Positions 25,430-34,718 of a stretch of DNA of 61,365 nt are shown here, piece by piece. Each line of letters begins with the position of its first letter. The first letter of the stretch is position 1. The stretch lies in assembly GCA_029210695.1 (NCBI GenBank), contig JARGFH010000020.1, forward strand, positions 1 to 61,365. The letters are read 5' to 3'. The position numbers and the translations under genes were made by a program. The stretch comes from Acidimicrobiia bacterium. GTDB lineage: Bacteria > Actinomycetota > Acidimicrobiia > Spongiisociales > JAHEDJ01. Below the pieces are notes generated by a model. It was not told the origin of the DNA. It ran no database searches and saw only the letters and a list, made by a program, of their open reading frames with translations.

Positions 25430-28357
25430 ATGCACGGCGACAGGTCACCATCGCGATACGGCATCTGGCCTGAACTGGTCCCGCTCCTGGCGCAGGCCGG
25501 GTGGCTCACCAACGGTGTGGTCTGCGAACCGGCCGTCCCCCTGTTGCGGGCCGTCCGTTCGGGGCCCGATCCGGAGGGAGCGCTCGAGCGCATCGCTGCC
25601 ATCCTCGATCGAGATCCGGGGGTCGCCGCCAGGGCGCTGGCGGACCTCCAGTTCGGTCTGGCGCTGGTGGCAGTGGCGGGGGCCAGTCGCGTTCTCTCCC
25701 AGCGAATACTCAATGAGCCGAGCATGCTGCCGGGACCCACCGATGGCCGACCTCCGCAGCCGGGCTTGGCCGACACGCAGGCCGATGCACTCCGCGCGGT
25801 GCGGCGCTTCGTTCAGGCCTCGATGCTCGGAATCGCCGTGCGCGACCTCATGGGCTACGACGACCTCGTCGCCGTCGGTCGAGAGCTGGCGGAGCTGGCC
25901 GATCGGGCGGCGGCGCTCGCACTCGAATCCGCCCATCGGGAAGTGCGCACCACGCCGCGCTACGCCGATCTGCCTCCTGTTCCCATCGCGATCGTTGCCA
26001 TGGGGAAGTGGGGTGGCCTAGAGCTCAACTATTCCTCGGATATCGACGTCCTGTTCGTTCACAGCAATCCCCCGTCCATGGATGTGGGGCGAGCAGCCGA
26101 CTACGCCGGGCGAGTCTGCGCCACCTTCATGGCGACCCTCTCCCAGATCACCTCCGAAGGCGCCGCCTATCGGGTCGACGCCGATCTACGACCCGAAGGG
26201 AAGAACGGTCCCCTGGTGCGCGACGTGGACTCGTACCGGGCCTACTACGAGCGCTGGGCCAGCACCTGGGAATTCCAGGCGCTCATCAAGGCGCGTCCGG
26301 CGGCCGGCGATATTGCCCTCGGTGCTTCCTTCCTCGCCGCTATCGAGCCTTTTGTCTATCCCGAGACACTCGACCCGTCGGCCGTGCGAGAGGTCCGGGA
26401 GATGAAGGGACGCATCGAGGGGCGGGCCGCCGAGCAGGGGGTTGACGAAGCGGAGATCAAGCGTGGAATCGGGGGAATCCGGGACGTCGAATTCGCAGTG
26501 CAACTACTGCAACTGGTGCATGGGAGATTCGATGCCAACTTGCGTTCGCCGAACACGCTGAGAACCCTTCACACACTCGCCGACGAAGGGTATGTCGGCC
26601 GGCCGGACGCGGAGGCGATGGCGACTGCATACGTGTGGTTGCGCACACTCGAGCACCGGATCCAGCTGGTGGACCTTCGCCAAACCCACATGCTCCCCGA
26701 ATCCACCCCGGAGCGCGAACGTCTCGCCAAGGCGATGACCTACCGGGACGGCGCCACCGGATCGGCCCTCGCCTCATTCGAGCATGATCTGGTCACACAC
26801 CGGAGCGTGGTGCGAACCATTCACGAGCGTCTCTTCTACCGCCCGCTACTCGAGGCCTTTGCCGCCTCACCGACGGTTGCCCTCACCGCCGAAGGTGCGG
26901 CTCGCCAGCTTTCGGCACTCGGGTTCAGAGACGTCGCCGGGGCGCGTCGCGCAGTGGTGGATCTAACCACCGGCCTGTCCAGGCGTTCCAAGCTGATGCA
27001 GCAAACGCTCCCGTTGTTGCTTGAGTGGCTGTCACGCTCGCCGGATCCGGATCTCGGTCTGGAGCAACTCCGGGTTCTGGTCACGACCACGAAAGACAAC
27101 ACCCCGCTCATTGCAGTACTTCGTGACAACCCGGTAGCTGCGGAGCGACTCTGCTATCTGCTCGGCGCAAGCCGCGTGGCCGGTCGGTTCATCGACCGCA
27201 TCCCGCGCATCCTCCCGGAACTCGGTGACGACATTCGCATCCGCCGACCCATGAACCCAACGGAAGTGACAAGAGACGCAGTCGAGTACGTCATGTTGCG
27301 TCCGACCTATGACCGCCGATTGAACGCATTGCGGAGATACGTGCGCAGCGCAACGCTGCGCATCATCGCCAGGGATCTGCTCGACTTGAGCGGGGAGCAA
27401 TTGCCGGCCAGGGAGCTCGCCGACCTGGCAGACGGAGCCGTCGCCGCCGCCTTGCAGGTGGCCGGGGACGAATTCGCGGATACACCAAATGCCGGGCTCT
27501 CTTTCTCAGTCATTGCCATGGGCAAATGGGGGGGCCGGTCGCTCGACTACCCATCTGATCTCGATGTTCTCTTTGTCTACGACGCCCCCGAAGATCTCCA
27601 CGGAGAGCCCGCTCGCCAAGCTGCCGATGAACTCGCCCGCCGGTTCAGCGCCGCGCTGGGAAAGGTGACCCAGGAGGGCATTGCCTTCAGAATCGATCCG
27701 GGGCTGCGACCAGAGGGCAAGGACGGTCCACTCGCCCGCACACTGGACGGATACCGGCAATATTACGAACGCTGGTCGGCGGTCTGGGAACATCAGGCGC
27801 TCATTAGGGCGCGTTGTGCCGGCGGCGACCCTGAACTGGGCGAACGTTTCGTTGCCATGGCAGGCGTATTCGCATTTCCGGATCACCTCTCATCGGAGGC
27901 CGTCCGCGAGATCCGAACAATGAAGGCTCGCATCGAAGCCGAGCGGATACCTCCAGGTGAGGATCCCGATTTCCATTTCAAATTGGGCAGAGGAGGTCTC
28001 GTCGATATCGAGTTTCTCGTCCAACTGCTGCAGATGCGCGGCGGAGCGTTGGTGCCGGCACTGCGCGCCCCGGCGACGCTCGTGGCTATCGCCGGCGCCG
28101 TCGACGCCGATCTGCTGAGTGCTCAGGAAGGCGACAGCCTCACAGCCGCCCACCAGTTCTGCACGAAGATCCGCAACCGCCTCTACATCCAGACGGGCCG
28201 GGACATCGGCTCGCTGCCGACCGACCCGACCGAGCTTGCCCGCCTTGCTTTGTCACTCGGCTATCGAGGAGGCTCGGTCGGCAAGCTGCGTGAGGACTAC
28301 CGCCGGGTGACACGCCGGGCCCGTCGGGTCTTCGAACGACGTTTCTATGAGGATTGA
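25430..28357 (+). CDS. glnE: Glutamine synthetase adenylyltransferase/deadenylase
   Basis: Controls glutamine synthetase by adding and removing AMP in response to nitrogen status. The 975-aa protein has two nucleotidyltransferase domains, each with a GKWGG and DxD site: LELNYSSDIDVLFVH in the N-terminal half (about 200) and SLDYPSDLDVLFVYD in the C-terminal half (about 705). The DLRPEGKNGPLVRD and GLRPEGKDGPLART segments repeat likewise, followed by helical linkers. No glnA or PII gene is near. It diverges from nadE, 41 bases away. Confidence 0.96.
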   Translation: MHGDRSPSRYGIWPELVPLLAQAGWLTNGVVCEPAVPLLRAVRSGPDPEGALERIAAILDRDPGVAARALADLQFGLALVAVAGASRVLSQRILNEPSMLPGPTDGRPPQPGLADTQADALRAVRRFVQASMLGIAVRDLMGYDDLVAVGRELAELADRAAALALESAHREVRTTPRYADLPPVPIAIVAMGKWGGLELNYSSDIDVLFVHSNPPSMDVGRAADYAGRVCATFMATLSQITSEGAAYRVDADLRPEGKNGPLVRDVDSYRAYYERWASTWEFQALIKARPAAGDIALGASFLAAIEPFVYPETLDPSAVREVREMKGRIEGRAAEQGVDEAEIKRGIGGIRDVEFAVQLLQLVHGRFDANLRSPNTLRTLHTLADEGYVGRPDAEAMATAYVWLRTLEHRIQLVDLRQTHMLPESTPERERLAKAMTYRDGATGSALASFEHDLVTHRSVVRTIHERLFYRPLLEAFAASPTVALTAEGAARQLSALGFRDVAGARRAVVDLTTGLSRRSKLMQQTLPLLLEWLSRSPDPDLGLEQLRVLVTTTKDNTPLIAVLRDNPVAAERLCYLLGASRVAGRFIDRIPRILPELGDDIRIRRPMNPTEVTRDAVEYVMLRPTYDRRLNALRRYVRSATLRIIARDLLDLSGEQLPARELADLADGAVAAALQVAGDEFADTPNAGLSFSVIAMGKWGGRSLDYPSDLDVLFVYDAPEDLHGEPARQAADELARRFSAALGKVTQEGIAFRIDPGLRPEGKDGPLARTLDGYRQYYERWSAVWEHQALIRARCAGGDPELGERFVAMAGVFAFPDHLSSEAVREIRTMKARIEAERIPPGEDPDFHFKLGRGGLVDIEFLVQLLQMRGGALVPALRAPATLVAIAGAVDADLLSAQEGDSLTAAHQFCTKIRNRLYIQTGRDIGSLPTDPTELARLALSLGYRGGSVGKLREDYRRVTRRARRVFERRFYED

Positions 28358-28444
28358 GTCCGGCGACGCGGGCCGATCACGAAGCCGATACCATTGTGCC
28401 CCCGCCGGTTCTGTCACCCCGTCGGCGCGGTCAGGAAGGCAGCG

Positions 28445-29620
28445 ATGAATACCGATGTGAAGCGACTCCAGAAGATCGTCCGCGCGATCGCGCCGACCGC
28501 CATTGATCTCCGCAGGAAAATCCACGCGAATCCCGAACTGGGGAATGCAGAGCACGAAACGACCGCGTTGGTCGATGCGACCCTCCGCGACATCGGTATC
28601 CGGCCTCGAGTTCGACTCGGGCACACCGGTCTGACGGCTGATCTTGGAGAAGACGGCACCATGGTCGGGTTCCGTGCAGATCTCGACGCGTTGCCGATCA
28701 GCGAGGCGACAGGGCTTTCGTTTGCCTCGACCAACCCCGGCGTGATGCATGCGTGCGGACACGACGGCCACACCGCCATTGGCCTCGGCATTGCCCTCGT
28801 ACTTTCGGAGTACGGGAAGTTGCCGGGGAGGGTCCGATTCATATTCCAGCCTGCTGAGGAGATTTTCCCGGGTGGTGCTTTCGACATGGTGCGCGAGGGC
28901 GTGGTCGAAGACGTCTCTGCGCTGATTGCCTTTCATATGGACCCGACGCTGGCCGCCGGAAAGGTAGGCCTCAAGATTGGAGCCATCACCAGTTCGTCTG
29001 ATCGCTTCGAGATCACAATCAGCGGACCAGGCGGTCATACCGCCCGACCTCATGAGACGGTCGACGCCGTATACGCCGCCGGACGGGTCGTCACCGAACT
29101 GCCGACCCTCCTCAACCGAACGCTCGATGCCAGGACGCCGATGTCGCTCGTGTTCGGGACGATCCACGGAGGTAAGGCCGACAACGTCATACCAACCACC
29201 GTGACAATGACGGGAACCGTTCGCATCCTGGACAGGGACACCTGGGATTCAATGCCGGATCGGGTGCAGACGCTTGTGCGGGAGATCGTGGCACCGGTCC
29301 ACGCCACCGCCGATGTGCACTACCAACGAGGAATACCACCGGTGATCAACGACGCCAGCGTGCTGTCCGAGGTCGAGTTCGCCATTCACGAAGTACTCGG
29401 GACTCAGGCCATCGCGGCCACGCATGCCAGCCTCGGCGCTGAGGATTTCGCTCGCTTCCTCGATCTCGTCCCCGGAGCGTTGCTGCGACTCGGTTCCGCG
29501 GGCCATGACGAGAAGGTCGACCTGCACTCCGCCGCATTCGACATCAACGAAGACGCGATCGAGCACGGGATCCTGATCGGAGCGGCGAGCCTGCTGCGGC
29601 TGATGCAGTGCAAGTGGTAA
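28445..29620 (+). CDS. M20-family amidohydrolase/peptidase
   Basis: Zinc-dependent aminoacylase-like hydrolase of the M20D (hippurate hydrolase/IAA-amino acid hydrolase) group; the natural substrate is not predictable. The start at ATG 28445 follows AGGAAG. The 391-aa protein shows metal-site motifs: FRADLDALPI, MHACGHDGHTA, FQPAEE (with the catalytic Glu), IAFHMDP and a C-terminal HSAAFDINEDA. The dimerisation domain is in the middle (about 180-295). It follows glnE by 87 bases on the same strand. Confidence 0.9.
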   Translation: MNTDVKRLQKIVRAIAPTAIDLRRKIHANPELGNAEHETTALVDATLRDIGIRPRVRLGHTGLTADLGEDGTMVGFRADLDALPISEATGLSFASTNPGVMHACGHDGHTAIGLGIALVLSEYGKLPGRVRFIFQPAEEIFPGGAFDMVREGVVEDVSALIAFHMDPTLAAGKVGLKIGAITSSSDRFEITISGPGGHTARPHETVDAVYAAGRVVTELPTLLNRTLDARTPMSLVFGTIHGGKADNVIPTTVTMTGTVRILDRDTWDSMPDRVQTLVREIVAPVHATADVHYQRGIPPVINDASVLSEVEFAIHEVLGTQAIAATHASLGAEDFARFLDLVPGALLRLGSAGHDEKVDLHSAAFDINEDAIEHGILIGAASLLRLMQCKW

Positions 29621-29733
29621 CGAACCGCGTTGCCCTTCGAACCGCCCGTCAGGGCTATGTCGGATGGCGATCGGGCCTGCCGAACCTCATAACCTAGAAC
29701 CCAGAACTGGCTCCAGGTACTAGGTACTTGGTG
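29621..29733. repeat. Intergenic word repeats (CTAGAACCCAGAAC, AGGTACTAGGTACTT)
   Basis: Between two convergent genes lie iterations of AACCTAGAACCCAGAAC and of AGGTACTAGGTACTTGG. The first is the complement of the GGTTCTGGGTTCTAGG words at 46440-46490. Confidence 0.5.
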
Positions 29734-30756
29734 TCAATCGGCCAGCTTGAAGCCCTCTGCGGACAGAGCATCGCTCAGAGCTTCCGCTTCGCCGGGGCGA
29801 ACAGAAAGCGTCAAGACACCTCCACCGCCTTGCGGTCCGTGGCGAAGTTGGAGGTCACGCACATCAACGGAGCTGAGGGCGAGGGCGCGACCGACCGCGG
29901 CGAGTTCGCCGGGATGGTCTTCGAGAATCACCCGGACCGCCATGACCGGCGGAGCAAGTGTCCGGCGCAAGTCCCTCGCTCGCTCGAGGAATTGCATGAC
30001 GCTCGACTCCGACTCCACATCGTCTGCGATGCCGTCGAGGCGGTGCGCAAAGCTCCGGAGTTCGGAAACCACCGCCGATCGGTTCTCTCCCAGCAACTCC
30101 GACCACAGCGCCGGATCTGACAATGCCACCCGAGTCAAGTCGCGGAAGCTACCGGCGGCCAGGGGAAGAGCCTCGGTATGGCGCTCGGCCTCGCCGAGCA
30201 AGGTGGCGGCTAGAACCTGCGGGAGGTGACTGACGATCGCCACGGCCAGATCGTGATCGGCGGCAGACATGCGAACCGGATTTGCGCCCAACGACACAAT
30301 GAGATCCTCCACCCGGCTGAGATCGTCGGAGCCGGCACCGTCCTCGACGACGACCCAGCTTGCCCCACGAAACAAGGCACCCGAAGCGGCACCCGGACCC
30401 GACTGTTCGCGACCGGCCATCGGGTGGGTACCGACGAAATGATCGAGATGGTTCGCCACCCGGCAGATCGGGTCCTTCACGCCGGCAACGTCGATCACGA
30501 GCGCATCTGTGGAGAGGTCGCCGATAGTGGTAATGACGGCGCGAGGTGGACCGGCCAGCACGATCAAGCCAGCACCCTGGATCGCAGCAACCATCGATCG
30601 GGCGGAGGCATCGAGCGCACCTACCTCGAGTGCGGTGGTGAGCGCTGAGTCGTCCGGGTCCCAACCCGTCACCTTCCATCCGATTTGCCGCAGCGCCAGG
30701 CCGATTGAAGCACCGATCAAACCCGTTCCGACCACGGCCGCCGATCGAACCGTCAC
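29734..30756 (-). CDS. tyrA: Prephenate dehydrogenase with ACT domain
   Basis: Oxidative decarboxylation of prephenate to 4-hydroxyphenylpyruvate in tyrosine synthesis. The start is GTG 30756, overlapping the aroF stop (GTGA); the long open frame upstream is antisense noise. The 340-aa protein has the NAD-binding GTGLIGASIG (about 9-18), catalytic THPMAGRE segment (about 104-111) and SHLPQVLA, and a C-terminal ACT domain (about 268-340, VRVILEDHPGELAAVGRALA) that probably senses tyrosine. Coupled to aroF in an aromatic amino acid operon. Confidence 0.93.
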   Translation of the reverse strand: MTVRSAAVVGTGLIGASIGLALRQIGWKVTGWDPDDSALTTALEVGALDASARSMVAAIQGAGLIVLAGPPRAVITTIGDLSTDALVIDVAGVKDPICRVANHLDHFVGTHPMAGREQSGPGAASGALFRGASWVVVEDGAGSDDLSRVEDLIVSLGANPVRMSAADHDLAVAIVSHLPQVLAATLLGEAERHTEALPLAAGSFRDLTRVALSDPALWSELLGENRSAVVSELRSFAHRLDGIADDVESESSVMQFLERARDLRRTLAPPVMAVRVILEDHPGELAAVGRALALSSVDVRDLQLRHGPQGGGGVLTLSVRPGEAEALSDALSAEGFKLAD

Positions 30757-31775
30757 CCCTGGAGACCGACCGCCGCAACCAGCTTGCGGATCGACACCAT
30801 CAACTCGGCGAACTCTTCGGGCAGCAGGGCCTGGGCTCCATCGACTTTGGCGAGTTCTGGATCGGGATGAACATCGACCATGAACCCGTCGGCGCCGGCC
30901 GCCACCGCCACCTTCGAGAGTGGAGCGACGAGATAGCGATGACCGGCTGCGTGGGACGGATCGACGATCACAGGGAGATGAGAAAGACTCTTCAGAATCG
31001 GCACCGCCGTGATGTCCAGGGTGTTGCGCGCCGCGGTCTCGAAGGTCCGAATGCCGCGCTCGACCATGATGATCTCGTGGTTGCCCTCCTTGTAGATGTA
31101 CTCGGCGGCGTTCAACCATTCCTCGATCGTGGCGGTGAACCCTCGTTTGAGCATCACCGGCCTGGCTTGCCGTCCCACCTCGGTGAGCAGCGTGTAGTTG
31201 GCCATGTTGCGGGTCCCAACCCGGAGGATGTCGGCATATGAGGACAACAGCTCGATGTCGCGCGGGTCGAGTATTTCTGCCACGAACGGCATGTCGAATT
31301 CTTCACGGGCTTCGGCCAGCATCTCGAGTCCGGCTTCGCCGAGGCCCTGAAACGAGTACGGCGAAGTGCGGGGTTTGAACGCATCGCCGCGCAGGACCGT
31401 CGCCCCTGCCTTCTTCACAGCCTCGGCGGCCCTGAACAGGAGGTCGCGGCTCTCAACCGCACACGGGCCTGCAATCGCAGTGAAGGTCCCGCCACCGATT
31501 GCGACGCCGCGCACATCGATCACCGTGTCTTCCTCCTGGAAATCCCGGCTCACGAATTTGAAAGGTTTGAGAACGGGGACGGCTCGCTCGACACCGGACA
31601 TCGCTTCCCAGGGGAGCTGCTGGATGAGGACGCGATCGCCGAGTGCTCCGATGACAGTCCTCAGTCGACCCTCAGAGATGTGGGCCTGCGAGTCGATGCT
31701 CTCCAAACGCTCGACGACGTGGGCGATGTCGGCAGGGGTCGCGTCTTTCTTCATGACGATGATCATGGCGCTCAT
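30753..31775 (-). CDS. aroF: 3-deoxy-7-phosphoheptulonate synthase (type I-beta)
   Basis: First step of the shikimate pathway: joins phosphoenolpyruvate and erythrose 4-phosphate. The 340-aa protein has an N-terminal ferredoxin-like regulatory domain (1-75) followed by the KDO8P-like barrel with IAGPCAVES, RGDAFKPRTSPYSFQG and PVIVDPSHAAGHR motifs. The fused N-terminal domain gives feedback control in characterised relatives. It overlaps both neighbours by four bases and is the middle gene of a three-gene unit with tyrA. Confidence 0.95.
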   Translation of the reverse strand: MSAMIIVMKKDATPADIAHVVERLESIDSQAHISEGRLRTVIGALGDRVLIQQLPWEAMSGVERAVPVLKPFKFVSRDFQEEDTVIDVRGVAIGGGTFTAIAGPCAVESRDLLFRAAEAVKKAGATVLRGDAFKPRTSPYSFQGLGEAGLEMLAEAREEFDMPFVAEILDPRDIELLSSYADILRVGTRNMANYTLLTEVGRQARPVMLKRGFTATIEEWLNAAEYIYKEGNHEIIMVERGIRTFETAARNTLDITAVPILKSLSHLPVIVDPSHAAGHRYLVAPLSKVAVAAGADGFMVDVHPDPELAKVDGAQALLPEEFAELMVSIRKLVAAVGLQG

Positions 31776-32047
31776 TGTCGCAGCGTTTCATCACCTGCGG
31801 GATCGCCGAACCCGCCGTCGGCCAGTGCCAGGGTCCGGATGGTCGCTCGATCCGGCAGCGCCGCCCGGAGCCCCTCAGCCACTTCATCGACAACGCCTGG
31901 ATCCCACAGGCTGAACAACACAGCACCGGTTTCATCGCCACCGAACAGTGCCATCCGGCACTGGGGGTCTTCAATGAATTCGTCGGTCAACTCCTGCAGC
32001 CAATCGGCCGGTAGGTCGGGAGGTGACTCGAGTAAGAGCGCTCGCAT
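31772..32047 (-). CDS. Small acidic protein of unknown function
   Basis: A 91-aa acidic protein (MRALLLESPPDLPADWLQEL at its start) that I do not recognise. It heads the aroF-tyrA unit and its stop overlaps the aroF ATG. I choose ATG 32047 because TACCAT lies seven bases upstream, the leaderless pattern seen elsewhere; ATG at 32056 is possible. Coupling suggests a link with aromatic biosynthesis, but no domain supports this. Confidence 0.6.
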   Translation of the reverse strand: MRALLLESPPDLPADWLQELTDEFIEDPQCRMALFGGDETGAVLFSLWDPGVVDEVAEGLRAALPDRATIRTLALADGGFGDPAGDETLRQ

Positions 32048-32054
32048 CTGCGGC

Positions 32055-32060
32055 ATGGTA
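32055..32060 (-). promoter_or_regulatory. Candidate -10 box for the aroF-tyrA unit
   Basis: TACCAT on the minus strand, seven bases before ATG 32047. Confidence 0.35.
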
Positions 32061-32090
32061 ACGACCGAATGAACACGTCGTCCGGACACG

Positions 32091-32096
32091 TACACT
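32091..32096 (+). promoter_or_regulatory. Candidate -10 box (leaderless start) of the SDR gene
   Basis: TACACT is seven bases before the ATG at 32104 and no ribosome site is present. The same hexamer precedes ccmA. Confidence 0.5.
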
Positions 32097-32103
32097 TCAG
32101 CGC

Positions 32104-33051
32104 ATGAGGCGGATCATGGTAACGGGAGCGGCGACGTGGACGGGCGGCCGCCTCATTCAAAGGCTCGAGGGGCAACCCGATGTCGAGGTCATCGCAGTTG
32201 ACGAGTTGCGTCCGAGCGTCGAGTTCGACTCGCCGATGCACGAGCTGGCCATCGACGAACTCGAGTTCGCTCACTTCTTCCTGGACGCCCGGCCACAGGC
32301 GTTGGTTCATCTGCAAGCAGTCGATAGGGCGGCGATCCTCGGGCGAGAGAAATCGCACAGCCGCGTGGTCATGGGCGCACATGGATTGTTCGGCGCCCTG
32401 CAGCGATGCACAACCGTCGAGACGGTCGTCATGAAGTCTGACTCCGCGTTCTACGGATCGGGGCCAAGGCAACCGTCCATCGTGACCGAGTCAACCGAGC
32501 CGAGACGCACGGCCAGCGCCCACACCAGAAGCATCCGTGATATCGAGGAGCTCCTCGCCGAGGTCGCCGGCGACCTTCCCGATGTGACATTCACGACGCT
32601 GCGCTTCGCCCCCATCCTCGGAGCGGAGATCGGGAATCCGATCAGTCGATACCTCCAACTGCCAGTAGTACCAACCCTCCTGGGGTATGACCCGCGGATG
32701 CAGGTCATCTTCGAAGAGGACGCAGTCTCGGCCATCCTGCATGCGGTGGCCCGGCCGGTTCCCGGGACCTTCAATATCGCCGCGGATGGTCAGCTCTATC
32801 TCAGCCGCATCCTCAGGTTGGGCCGTCGTATCGCCCAACCGCTCCCCGCACCGCAGCATCGGGCAGCTATGCGGGCGCTCCGCGCACTCGGCAATCCATT
32901 CCCCGGCAACCTCGAGGATTACCTTCGAAACGGCCGCGTCATGGACACGACACTGATGAAAGATTCGTTCGGGTGGAGGCCAAAGCTCACCGCTCGGCAA
33001 GCCGTCCTGGCGGGCTATGGACGCGTCCGCAGTCCCGGGACATCGTCGTGA
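32104..33051 (+). CDS. NAD-dependent epimerase/dehydratase-like (extended SDR) protein
   Basis: Rossmann-fold protein of the extended SDR type, 315 aa. The nucleotide-binding motif is atypical: VTGAATWTGGRL in place of TGxxGxxG. The usual catalytic YxxxK is not evident, so it may be a binding or regulatory SDR rather than an oxidoreductase. Its stop overlaps the GTG of the acyltransferase gene (GTGA), and this pair resembles actinobacterial SDR-acyltransferase couples linked to cell-envelope lipids; that link is inference. Confidence 0.75.
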   Translation: MRRIMVTGAATWTGGRLIQRLEGQPDVEVIAVDELRPSVEFDSPMHELAIDELEFAHFFLDARPQALVHLQAVDRAAILGREKSHSRVVMGAHGLFGALQRCTTVETVVMKSDSAFYGSGPRQPSIVTESTEPRRTASAHTRSIRDIEELLAEVAGDLPDVTFTTLRFAPILGAEIGNPISRYLQLPVVPTLLGYDPRMQVIFEEDAVSAILHAVARPVPGTFNIAADGQLYLSRILRLGRRIAQPLPAPQHRAAMRALRALGNPFPGNLEDYLRNGRVMDTTLMKDSFGWRPKLTARQAVLAGYGRVRSPGTSS

Positions 33052-34247
33052 GCGACTCAATCTCCGGTCTGCTCGGACGTTTGAGCCGCGACGAACTCAG
33101 AGCATTCGCCCGCGCCGCAGAGATCCGCGGGCGCTCGACGATGACGAAAGAACAGCTGATTGCTGCGCTCCAACCGGTACTGCAGCCCCCGCCCAAGCAG
33201 TCAGAGACTGTGCGGGCATCGATGCCGTCACTCCCGGACCTGTCCGATGCACGCCGCCGACGGATTTCCGCCGGCCATCGATTCGAATGGATGGTCGACC
33301 CGCGCAGATCGTGCACGCTCCGGACTATCGAGGGTTTCTCCTGTGGCCTCCCGGCCATTGCCGAACAGGAACGTTGTGCACTCCATGGGGGCGTGGACAT
33401 ATCCGACCTGGCGGTGCCGGCCGCCGGCCATCTCGGGGCAGATACCTGGCCCGCCCTGATCCGCCATCTCCTACTTGCTTCATACGACAACGATGCCCTC
33501 GGGCTCGACCCCGTCGTCTCCGAGATGATCTGGCACATCGCCAATTTCCTCTACTTCGAATACTTCAGGGTGGAAGTCGAAGGAATCGAGAACGTGCCGA
33601 CCAAGGGAGCAGGAGTCCTGGTCAGCAACCACGCCGGCGCCTTCATCCCCTACGACGGGATGATGCTGCAACTCGCCGTCGTCAACGAGGCCGCGCTCCC
33701 CAGGCGGGTACGCGTGGTCGGGACCGAGATCCTCAACCTCGTTCCGTTCCTTTCACACCTCTACCGAAAGGCAGGGGCGGCCTTTGCCAGTAAAGAGGAC
33801 GCCCGCTGGGTACTCAACCACGGCTATCTGCTCGGTGCCTTTCCTGAGGGAGTTCCGGCCTTCCAGAAACCGCACGCCGAGGCATACCAGCTCCGCAGGT
33901 TCGGCCGGGGAGGGTTCGCCGCGCTGGCTATCGAAGCTGGAGCTCCGATCATCCCGGTCGCCATCGTCGGATCTGAAGATGTCCACCCCGCACTCTTCAG
34001 CTCTCGCCGCCTGGCTCAGTTGTTCAAGTTGTTCTTCCCACAGCAGCGGGTAGAGGAGATCGGTGTATTTCTCAACCCGATTCCTCTGCCGGTCAAGTGG
34101 CGGATCAGGTTCCTCGAGCCCATCGAGATGCCCGACCCCGGCGCCCCGACCGATCGGCTCACCGTTCTCGAGATAGCCGAGCAGACTCGTGAGGTCATTC
34201 AGCGTGCGCTCGATGACATGCTGGAGGACCGCGGTTCGGTCTTCTGA
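33048..34247 (+). CDS. PlsC-type acyltransferase with N-terminal SAP-like and Cys-motif domains
   Basis: Likely transfers an acyl chain to a lysophospholipid or related acceptor at the membrane. The start is GTG 33048, giving 399 aa. The C-terminal domain (about 160-399) has SNHAGAFIPYDG with H195 and D203 as the likely HxD-type catalytic pair and a FPEGVPAFQK segment. Two additions precede it: a Rho_N/SAP-like helical motif (8-43, LSRDELRAFARAAEIRGRS) and a small C-C-C-H motif (C89, C99, C110, H113, ending ALHGG) that could bind zinc. The fusion is unusual. Confidence 0.8.
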   Translation: MSDSISGLLGRLSRDELRAFARAAEIRGRSTMTKEQLIAALQPVLQPPPKQSETVRASMPSLPDLSDARRRRISAGHRFEWMVDPRRSCTLRTIEGFSCGLPAIAEQERCALHGGVDISDLAVPAAGHLGADTWPALIRHLLLASYDNDALGLDPVVSEMIWHIANFLYFEYFRVEVEGIENVPTKGAGVLVSNHAGAFIPYDGMMLQLAVVNEAALPRRVRVVGTEILNLVPFLSHLYRKAGAAFASKEDARWVLNHGYLLGAFPEGVPAFQKPHAEAYQLRRFGRGGFAALAIEAGAPIIPVAIVGSEDVHPALFSSRRLAQLFKLFFPQQRVEEIGVFLNPIPLPVKWRIRFLEPIEMPDPGAPTDRLTVLEIAEQTREVIQRALDDMLEDRGSVF

Positions 34248-34299
34248 ACCGCTTCGGATGCAATTCACGGCCGGGTAGGGTCTCGTCGAACCTGGGCGC

Positions 34300-34328
34300 T
34301 TGCAATAGTTAGCGGTCTGCGTTATATT
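34300..34328 (+). promoter_or_regulatory. Promoter with overlapping inverted repeat of the XRE gene
   Basis: TTGCAA (34300-34305), 17 bases, then TATATT (34323-34328), six bases before the GTG start: the best promoter in the window, leaderless. GCAATA (302-307) and TATTGC (325-330), and also TTAGC (309-313) and GCTAA (329-333), are inverted pairs across both boxes, suggesting an operator for the XRE protein itself. Confidence 0.6.
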
Positions 34329-34334
34329 GCTAAT

Positions 34335-34718
34335 GTGAGTGAGAAACAGGAAGAGAACTCGGGCATAGGCGAGCTCGGGGCGTTCATCCGCCAGCAACGT
34401 GAACGTTCCAAGATGTCACTTCGAAGACTGGCCGACCGGGCGGGGATTTCGAATCCCTACCTCAGTCAGATCGAACGAGGACTACGGAAACCTTCCGCCG
34501 AAATCCTGAAGTCGCTCGCACGGGAGTTGTCGATCCAGGCGGAATCGATGTACGTGAGGGCAGGATTGCTCGACGAAGGCTTCGCACCCCCGACGGTTGT
34601 CGAGGCGGTCGAGGCAGACCCGACGTTGAGCATCCGCCACAAACAAGTATTGCTCGACCTCTACCGGACTCTCATCGAGGCCGGTGGGATCGAGCCGGAC
34701 AATAAGGAGACACCATGA
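34335..34718 (+). CDS. XRE-family transcriptional regulator
   Basis: A 127-aa DNA-binding protein. Residues 12-67 form a lambda-repressor-type HTH (IRQQRERSKMSLRRLADRAG, then ISNPYLSQIERGLRKPS). The C-terminal part is a short acidic helical tail. It starts at GTG 34335 with a strong leaderless promoter whose inverted repeats suggest autoregulation. Its stop overlaps the ATG of the next gene. The order XRE regulator then HbhA-like protein matches mycobacterial Rv0474-Rv0475. Confidence 0.88.
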   Translation: MSEKQEENSGIGELGAFIRQQRERSKMSLRRLADRAGISNPYLSQIERGLRKPSAEILKSLARELSIQAESMYVRAGLLDEGFAPPTVVEAVEADPTLSIRHKQVLLDLYRTLIEAGGIEPDNKETP

